In this document: positions 1-7,100 of the stretch, piece by piece
How positions within the stretch are numbered: the first letter of the stretch is position 1
Layout: each line of letters opens with the position of its first letter
Source: a virus
IMG/VR virus record: IMGVR_UViG_3300047309_000070
Coordinates: 1 to 20,429 of that record
Length of the DNA: 20,429 nucleotides
Reading direction: 5' to 3' (one strand)
Translations under genes and position numbers: made by a program
Notes under the pieces: generated by a model
Told to the model about the DNA's origin: nothing
Seen by the model: only the letters and a program-made list of their open reading frames with translations
Databases searched by the model: none

Positions 1-1
1 A

Positions 2-79
2 TTTGATATGTGTGACTGTTGGAGTGCCAATCGGGTAAGAGCAAAGATTGCCAAATATCTACAAAAAGAAGGTAAATAA
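2..79 (+). CDS. C-terminal end of an unknown protein, cut by the window edge
   Basis: An open frame runs from the left edge to a TAA at 77-79 and gives 25 residues ending in RVRAKIAKYLQKEGK, a basic helical-looking tail with two early cysteines (CDC). The stop shares one base with the ATG of the next gene (TAATG), and the AAGG ribosome site of that gene lies inside this frame. Such a junction is typical of translational coupling, which is the main reason to believe the frame is real. Function cannot be told from 25 residues. The neighbouring sugar transferase suggests, but does not show, another glycan-related enzyme. Confidence 0.55.
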   Translation, partial: FDMCDCWSANRVRAKIAKYLQKEGK

Positions 80-846
80 TGGTCCCCAATATAGCTCACT
101 TCATATGGATCACTGGTCCTAAATCCAGACAGTTTAGCTATATCAATATGCTGGCTGTCATGGCGGCGAAAGCCTATGGCAAGTTTGATAAGATTATGAT
201 GCACAACAATAGGCCGCCAGAGGGCAATCCCCACTGGGATCGTGTTGCCCATTTGTTTGAGCTGGTTCCCGCAGAGCCTCCAGCCTCGGTTGGGTCCATA
301 CCCCTAGAATATGTCCAATATCAGTCCGATGTACTCCGGCTCAATATTATGATCGAGCATGGTGGTTATTACCTTGATACAGACACGCTTGTGCTGCGTA
401 ACTTGTCTGTTTTCGGGGACCGTGGGTTGACGCTTTGCCGGGAAAGCCCGGACTCTATTGCTATGGCTCCGATCATAGCAAAGCCGGGATCTGAGTTTTT
501 GAAGTTATGGAGAGATAAGATCCCTGAGTATATGGCATCAGGTAAGTGGGCCAGCCATGCGGTTAATTTGCCCCATGATCTAGCTGCACAGAATCCGCAC
601 CTATGTGTGGTGGAAAATCAGGAGCTATTCTTCCCTATGGATCTACGGGAGAATTATCTGCTTCTGGAGGCCGTCAAACGCCCGCAAGTCTTTAAGCGGA
701 TGTTTAATGCCTCTGCCATCCATGCCTATGAGACATATTTCAGGGGTCAGTTTGACCACATCAATGATGACCATATGCTCGAATTTAAGAGCATATTAGC
801 CTTGTTGTTGAGTGATCTTGTTAGATACCCGCAACGATATAGCTGA
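79..846 (+). CDS. DxD glycosyltransferase, capsular polysaccharide synthesis / GT32-like
   Basis: The 255-residue protein has the signature of the sugar-transferase family that contains the DxD motif (Gly_transf_sug, GT32-like). It opens with IAHFIWITG (residues 5-13), as family members open with IPKxIHxxW. It then has QSDVLRLNIMIEHGGYYLDTD (in part, residues 82-102), where SD at 83-84 and DTD at 100-102 are expected to bind the nucleotide sugar and its metal. Members transfer a sugar from a nucleotide donor to a glycan or protein in the cytoplasm. Length is normal and no membrane segment is seen. The start is supported by GAAGG seven bases upstream and by the TAATG junction with the preceding frame. 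It is one of only two plus-strand genes here, and its last 26 bases overlap the convergent fibre-like gene. Donor and acceptor are unknown; phage fibres or host surface glycan are both possible. Confidence 0.85.
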   Translation: MVPNIAHFIWITGPKSRQFSYINMLAVMAAKAYGKFDKIMMHNNRPPEGNPHWDRVAHLFELVPAEPPASVGSIPLEYVQYQSDVLRLNIMIEHGGYYLDTDTLVLRNLSVFGDRGLTLCRESPDSIAMAPIIAKPGSEFLKLWRDKIPEYMASGKWASHAVNLPHDLAAQNPHLCVVENQELFFPMDLRENYLLLEAVKRPQVFKRMFNASAIHAYETYFRGQFDHINDDHMLEFKSILALLLSDLVRYPQRYS

Positions 847-1501
847 CAGCGAATGGGTTAGGCAACGGCCCAGAGCTTCCGCCACTGGCGGCAATAGTAA
901 TGCCCCCCGGACTATTGGTGATTGTTATATTTGACCCAGCGGTCAGGGTAGCTGGACTTAAGCCACCAGTAGTCGTATTGCCGATCAACAACTGCCCATT
1001 GGTGTAGGATGAAGCTCCAGTGCCGCCGTTTGCCACAGCAACAGGGGTCTGAAGCGAGATAACCGTGCCAGCTACGGTAATACCAGTGCCGCCCGTTACA
1101 GGCGAATTGTCGGCCAAATAAACGCTTACACCATCAGACCATATCAGGGTGTTGGCGTTCTTAACTGCCAAGACTGAGTATGGGCCAGCACCAGCCGATG
1201 ACAGGGTGATATTATAGGCCCCTGTGGTTGTATTATCGACAATGTAGAAGCCGGAGATACCAGCAGGGAAGAACACGGTGACATTAGCTGAAAGGCTGCC
1301 TGTCAGGAGGATATGAATATTCTGGCAGTTGGATTGGGTTAATGTGACATTGCTGCTGGACAGGGACACCGTATATGTCCCGCCAAAAGCCTTATCAATG
1401 ATGTCCCAGTCGGTATTGACGGGGGTATTCCAGTCATCGACATAGGTATTGAAGTTTGGCTTGATGATCGCCTTGTTGGTAGTGAGTGTATAGTCAACCA
1501 T
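821..1501 (-). CDS. Short tail-fibre-like structural protein
   Basis: The 226-residue protein is rich in Thr, Ser, Gly and Asn and looks beta-structured. Residues 15-40 (with NTPVNTDWDIIDKAFGG) resemble the N-terminal virion-attachment part of many phage tail proteins. Residues 157-200 contain ANGGTGASSYTNGQLLIGN followed by an LTAGSNITIT stretch, a fibre-shaft motif that I recognise from phage tail fibres. It ends only about 26 residues after that motif, without the long receptor-binding tip that usually follows, so it may be a stub fibre or an adaptor for a separate tip. The start has GAGG seven bases upstream, eight bases after the previous stop. The gene ends inside the 3' end of the convergent glycosyltransferase gene. 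It is the last gene of the minus-strand series. Confidence 0.75.
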   Translation of the reverse strand: MVDYTLTTNKAIIKPNFNTYVDDWNTPVNTDWDIIDKAFGGTYTVSLSSSNVTLTQSNCQNIHILLTGSLSANVTVFFPAGISGFYIVDNTTTGAYNITLSSAGAGPYSVLAVKNANTLIWSDGVSVYLADNSPVTGGTGITVAGTVISLQTPVAVANGGTGASSYTNGQLLIGNTTTGGLSPATLTAGSNITITNSPGGITIAASGGSSGPLPNPFAVSYIVAGI

Positions 1502-1509
1502 TTTGACCC

Positions 1510-4116
1510 TCAGAGGTTCCGATTGGCGATTTCCAAAGCCTTGGCTATGCTTTCATCATTGACCTGCAACAGAGGCTCGGTAGCCTTGCTGTTATCCTTT
1601 TTAGCCTTTTCTGCCGCCAGAACAAGCCTGTCTGCAATTGATGTAGAGCCAATGCGACCGCCAGAAGCGCGGCCAGCTCGCTGATCTTTCTTGGGTTCAA
1701 CTGCGCGGACCTGCTCAACACCAATGCCCATTGCCAACAAACGCCGATGCAGGTTTGCGGCAACCTCAGGGGATGGCTTGCTCATCAATAGGCGCATGAC
1801 CTCTGGATCAGCAGCGGCTTTTTGAAGCTGCTGTACTGTTACACCCTTAACGTCCCCAATAATAAGCCTGCTTAAGCTATCGCCAATTGTTTCTGATGTC
1901 GCTTTTCCAAGAGATGACCTAACAATTCCAGATAAACCAGCGCCGACACCAATTGGCGCACTTGTAAACAGATTTGTCAGTAGCTCAGCCATAGCAGCAT
2001 CAGACAGAAACCCAAACTTATTACCAAGAACGACATCAATCATTTTGCCATTCTCGATAGCATTTAGCGTCTTGCTATAAGATGAAACGCCAGCTTTTGC
2101 TGGGGACATCATATCGGCTGTACGCTGAACAGCATTGATAAACTCAACTTCATTGGGATTTGTTAACGAACCCTTGAGGGTATTTCCATTTTGACGAAGA
2201 AAATCAGCAATTTTCTGCGGATCTCCTCTATTTGCCAGATCGTTAAACTTATTATTGACTTGTCTAATAATAGCAGATTGCTCAGATTCCCCGGCTTTTT
2301 GGGCAAGGTTTGTTAGCCTAGCCCGAAGACCCGGAACTTGATCGGCAACCGCAGCAATTTTTGGGTCAGCTAGATACTTCTGGACATCGCTTTGCTTAAT
2401 GGCTTGTTTTCCAACGGTTAAGTCGCCCATAACCCAATCTGAAATATGTTTATCTATAGATGGGCCGAGGGCTTGCCTAACCTGTTGGACATTCCTGACA
2501 GAATTAGGACCCGAAAACATTTTATCAAAAAATGCTTCAGGAGCTATTTTTGGCGCACCAGATGCGTCAGTTGCAACCAGCTTTTCCATAAAGTCTGGAC
2601 GGAATGTATCGTAATAATCTTTAGTAGCCTGTCTGGCATTATTCCATGCGGCTATTTTAGCCCCCGCTTTATCTCCAAATTGAATATTTTGCTGGTCATT
2701 AAGAATGTCTGAAATTTTTGTTGCCAGCTTTTGGTTGATCTGTCCAAGGGAAGATTCGCCAGAACGATATGCGCTTCTGCTTGCATCGCCAACCATAGAC
2801 CTAAGATTCTGCAACTCCATCAATGGAATTGTAGATCCTTCTGCCTGAGCGAGCATATTTATACGGTCTATGATAGCTGGATTTATCCGCGAACTATCAA
2901 CCATGCCAATATCGTCAAGATGCTGTTGTATGGCATCCATTGATTTGTTTTTATAAAGATTTGTTTGCTTGAGAAGTGGATTTTGCCAAGCAGTTTTTTG
3001 TGCTGCATCCTTTGCTTGCTCAAGGGCATCAAATGATGTTCTTGCAGCTATTGAGGCTGTATGCTGCGGGTTTGTCCCAGATAATCCAATAGCAGATGAA
3101 ATATCTGTTACGGGAATATTTGACTCAACAATATTTTTTACTTGCACGGCAGATCGACCAAGGGCTGCATTTGATGCAACAATTTGTTGCCGAAGTGCAA
3201 TTGCCTCTGGGCTATTTGGAGCCAGACCAACAAGACGTTGTTGAAGATTTTCAAGCTCACCGCTTTTAAGAAGCTGTGCTGGTGTAAGCTGAACACCAGA
3301 TGGCACTGATGGTTTTTTTGCCGCCAGTGCAGCCTGTATTGCTGCTGGATCCTGAACGCTTTCTCTTAATGCTTGGCCAGCAAATTTTTGAGCTAATTCT
3401 TTTTGGACGGCAGGATCAGCAGCTGCCTTTCTGGCAATCGCAGCAGATGTTGCGCCTCCACCAAGAATAGTACCAAGCAATTCTGCTCCAATCTGATAAC
3501 CTTCCGGCGTATCAAATTGCCTAGAAACTTCTTTTGCTGTCTGGCCACCTAAGCCACCAGCAAGACCTGTCGCCAGCTTTGCGCCAGCGCCACCGGGACC
3601 TAATAATGCAGACGGCAAGAACTCGCCTGTTCCTTGAGCAATGCGGCCCGGACCAGTTTTTGCTTCATATTGTGTTAACGGTGTGATTGATGGAAGATAC
3701 TTTTCAGCGGCAGCTATAGTTTGTTGCGATGTTGGGGCTAAATCTAAAACATTAGGAATTATTTTTTGTTTTTCATATTCAGCTCGTGACTGAAGGGCCT
3801 TTTGCTCAATTTCTTCCTGCGGCTTACCTGTTATCTTTGATTCAATATAAGCAGGGGCTTTTAATGCAGCCAAGCTTGCAAGATCACGGATGTTTCCAAC
3901 CATTCCGGGAAGACCAGCAACCCCTCTGGCCAATCCAGATGCAGCACCCATCCCGACATCTGATGTAGCACTAGGAAGAGGCATATCCTTTTCTGGACGT
4001 GCAAACATCTGCCCTTCAGGTAATGATTTCACCTGATCTGATGCTTTCTTTTGTTTATCGTCATCCTCTTTTTGACGACCAAAAAACATACCTTCTGGAA
4101 GGACATTATCAGCCAC
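1510..4116 (-). CDS. Large internal virion / DNA-ejection-type protein (868 aa)
   Basis: I infer an internal virion protein, injected with the DNA, from size, position and composition; there is no catalytic motif. Residues 1-50 hold two copies of a short LPEG(M/Q)-MF element rich in charged residues. Residues about 55-240 are Ala/Gly-rich with amphipathic or weakly hydrophobic stretches, and the middle 250-700 is long, mostly helical and polar. Another hydrophobic stretch lies near 709-736. The C-terminal 60 residues form a distinct module (RASGGRIGSTS, then ADRLVLAAEKAKK, TEPLL and KALEIANRNL) that I recognise as recurring at the end of large proteins in alphaproteobacterial podoviruses. The start is GTG, with a strong GGAGGT five bases upstream; it overlaps the stop of the upstream gene by eight bases. 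An alternative label would simply be hypothetical structural protein. Confidence 0.7.
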   Translation of the reverse strand: MADNVLPEGMFFGRQKEDDDKQKKASDQVKSLPEGQMFARPEKDMPLPSATSDVGMGAASGLARGVAGLPGMVGNIRDLASLAALKAPAYIESKITGKPQEEIEQKALQSRAEYEKQKIIPNVLDLAPTSQQTIAAAEKYLPSITPLTQYEAKTGPGRIAQGTGEFLPSALLGPGGAGAKLATGLAGGLGGQTAKEVSRQFDTPEGYQIGAELLGTILGGGATSAAIARKAAADPAVQKELAQKFAGQALRESVQDPAAIQAALAAKKPSVPSGVQLTPAQLLKSGELENLQQRLVGLAPNSPEAIALRQQIVASNAALGRSAVQVKNIVESNIPVTDISSAIGLSGTNPQHTASIAARTSFDALEQAKDAAQKTAWQNPLLKQTNLYKNKSMDAIQQHLDDIGMVDSSRINPAIIDRINMLAQAEGSTIPLMELQNLRSMVGDASRSAYRSGESSLGQINQKLATKISDILNDQQNIQFGDKAGAKIAAWNNARQATKDYYDTFRPDFMEKLVATDASGAPKIAPEAFFDKMFSGPNSVRNVQQVRQALGPSIDKHISDWVMGDLTVGKQAIKQSDVQKYLADPKIAAVADQVPGLRARLTNLAQKAGESEQSAIIRQVNNKFNDLANRGDPQKIADFLRQNGNTLKGSLTNPNEVEFINAVQRTADMMSPAKAGVSSYSKTLNAIENGKMIDVVLGNKFGFLSDAAMAELLTNLFTSAPIGVGAGLSGIVRSSLGKATSETIGDSLSRLIIGDVKGVTVQQLQKAAADPEVMRLLMSKPSPEVAANLHRRLLAMGIGVEQVRAVEPKKDQRAGRASGGRIGSTSIADRLVLAAEKAKKDNSKATEPLLQVNDESIAKALEIANRNL

Positions 4117-7100
4117 GGAGACCTCCGCCCATCAATATTCTAGTTGTACCTTTGCCGTACCTTCCGTCAATTATTTCGCCCAAGCTTTGGCCTTTCCCCC
4201 CATTCTCTTTTGTATCAGGAGAATATTTGCGGAGATTATCAATATAAGAAGGGTCAACCGAATTGGCGATAGCTCTAGCTACATACTTATCTGGAGGGTT
4301 GGCTTTATAGAAAGCATCTTCAGCGCCTTGCAGGTGACCAAACCTTGCCAGATAATCATTGTAATACTGCGCTTTGTCGCGTTGCATCTGCGATTCTTCT
4401 TTCAAGCCAGCGACAAGCCGCCTAAATCCTTCTGGTGTACTTTCCAGATTTGGATTTGCGCGTATTGCGCCAGTGATGATGTATCCCGGCTCACGGCTAT
4501 TGATCGCAGATGATGTTGCGTAACCAAGGCGAACACTGCCCTTGCCTATTTTTTCCAATGCGGCAAGATCGCTTGGATTGAACATTGCTGGCGCACCAAT
4601 TAAGCTGAGAATATCATTGGCCTTCTTTGCTAAAGCAAGCTTGTTCTCCCCATATGCACCGGGCTGCATTGTTGAGAGAGATTCAAATTCTCTTTGCATT
4701 TCATCAAGCTGCATTGCTTGTACATATGCGTTTTCAGCTTTTTTAGCTTGATTTCCAGCAATTTCTGCACCCTGCGAACGCATCGTTGCCATTTGCTCAG
4801 GCACGTTTGCAATTGAGTATTGGTTTTCAGGCATATAGTTAGCCGGAGCTTTTGTTGCTGCCTTCCAGCCAATAACTGAATCAACACCCTGAGGTTGAGG
4901 TTCAGCCTCAGGAGCAGCCTTCTGCTCAACTGGAGATATTTTTTTGGCAGGAGCCTGATCTGCTTTTTGCTCACCAATCTCTGGTCCCTTATCGCTGTCT
5001 TTGGCAATTGGTATCTGCTTGCCAAAAACAGGATCAATGCCGGGAAGCGGATTGCCCATAGCATCTGTAATCGCAACATATCCAGAGTATGGTTTGGTAA
5101 GATCAAGAACCTCCCAACCATAACCTTGCACAAATCTGCGTTGATAAAGAGCGGCATTTTTAATCTTAGCTTCTGCCTCTGCGCCTTTAACCTCTTCGCG
5201 CTTCTTCTCTTGCTCGATAGCTGTTGTTTCGGTAGGTTGGAAAGCTTGTGCACCAGCCAATACGCCAGCAGACAAAGCTGTGCCAAAGTTGCGTGTAGGC
5301 GTTGAACCCATTGTGCCAAGGCCGACAAGAGCAGGGATAATGAATTGGCGGCTTGTCAGGAAGTCAGGCCAACTTTGCTCTTTACCCTTAACATCAACGG
5401 GAGGACGGATACCAGCAGTGTAGCCTCGATCTTCGCCAACAGGTGTATCCACCATAGCCTTACCGAGTCCTTCTTTGCGAAGGGCATCAGCAATGGGTGT
5501 TTTATCAGCGGCATATGCAGATGCGCCGGGGACTAAGCCCATATTCCTTGCTGTTGTCCAAGCACCATAGCCCTTTTGAGCGACATGTTGGCCCATATAG
5601 TCAAGCATATCTTGAGCATTTTTAGCATCTGACAAATAAGCAATCTTATCTGCCACTGAACCGCTCTTGGCTAACTCAGGCTGTCTAGCTGCAAGATAAG
5701 CATCCCCCAGTCCGGGATTTGGATATTTTCTTGATGCTCCAGCAATATGGAATTGTCCAAGACCAGCAGAAGAGCCTTCATCTCCGACCGCAGCCGGATT
5801 GAAAGAACTTTCAGCTTGAACAACCCTGCTGAAATCTTTTGGATTTAGACCGTATTTATTTGCAACATCAGCAGCCATTGCTTGATAATCAGGCTGAACA
5901 TCCTCACCATCTGCATGGCCCTGACGCTCAGGGACAAGGCCGCCAGAGTAATGGCCAGCGCGACCACCATTCTTAAGCAAAAATAGAGCAGCCAAAGGCC
6001 CAAGGTCAGCAAACAGGCTACCAGCACCAGATGCAAGCGCACCCAGCCCACCAGCGGCTTCTGTAGCACCCAGTGCAGCTTCAGCGGTCGGGGCAGCAGC
6101 ACCCAAGCCAGCGGCAGCGGCTTCTGTGGCGGCTGTTCCTGTTCCGGCAGCAGCAGCACCAGACCCGCCAATCCCGGTAAGGCTTGAAAGCCCACCCTTG
6201 ATTGCACCCATTGTCTCAGGAGCATATTTGCTCGCAAGTTTATAAGCAGAATTAGCACCCAAGCCAGCCTTAAGAGCTGTGCCGAGGCCGCTTGATTGAG
6301 AAGATGCGCGTTGAGCCGCAGCCTTCATCTCTGCGTCATTGGTCGGCAGCTTTTGAGGTGCTTGTTGCTCATAAACATCCTCAGGGATGTAACTTTGAGT
6401 GCCGCCATAAGGAAGGCTGGAACCCAAGGCATAGCCCATACGGCCACCACGGTTAGCAAATGTGGTATCCATATCGTCTGGAATATCGTCTCTTGATGCA
6501 ACAACATCCTTGCCAACACCCAAGCCGCCTTCATTGCTGGAAACGGTAGTTTTTGCTGCCGGAGTCGTCGAAGATGAACTTGTTGCAGGTGTTGCTCCGC
6601 TGGAAGAAGTATTCTTTGACGGAGAAACTTTATTTGAAGCCCAATCGTATACTTTGCGGGTTAATGAACTAGGGTCAGCAAGTTTATTTGCACCTTCAGC
6701 AAAAGCAACCATGCGTTGCGCATGTTCAAACGGCGTTACAACCGGAGCAAGCTTGGCATCAGCAGTCACCAACCTTGGAACGTGCAACGGCTGAAGATTG
6801 ATGCGGGACTTAATTGCGGGGCCGTAGGGGGATTCCTGACCCGGCAAACCAGTCTGGTCATTAGCTGCATATGGGCCAACATACTTGCCCATTTGCGACT
6901 GCATTGCAGACAAATCATTAGGATCAACAATGCTGCCATAAGCATAACCAGCTCTGCCGCCACGATTAAACTTGGGCGAAGGAGCCGCTGCTGCTGATGT
7001 ATCCGCAGAGGGTGCGCTGGGAGAGGCTTGCTGTGTCTGCTGTTGCGGCATCAGGCCGCCGTAACCACCACCATAGCCACCGAGGTTTCCATAGCCGCCA

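Noticed and set aside
879-891. CCGCC-act-GGCGG hairpin downstream of the plus-strand glycosyltransferase
   Set aside because: Only a five-base stem, no T-run, and it lies in the coding sequence of the opposite gene; not convincing as a terminator.
4630-5328. 232-codon open frame on the minus strand inside the giant protein gene
   Set aside because: Same strand, other frame; composition is Leu/Arg/Gln-rich without domain pattern, as expected from a shifted Glu/Ala/Lys-rich helix. It has no fitting gap or junction.
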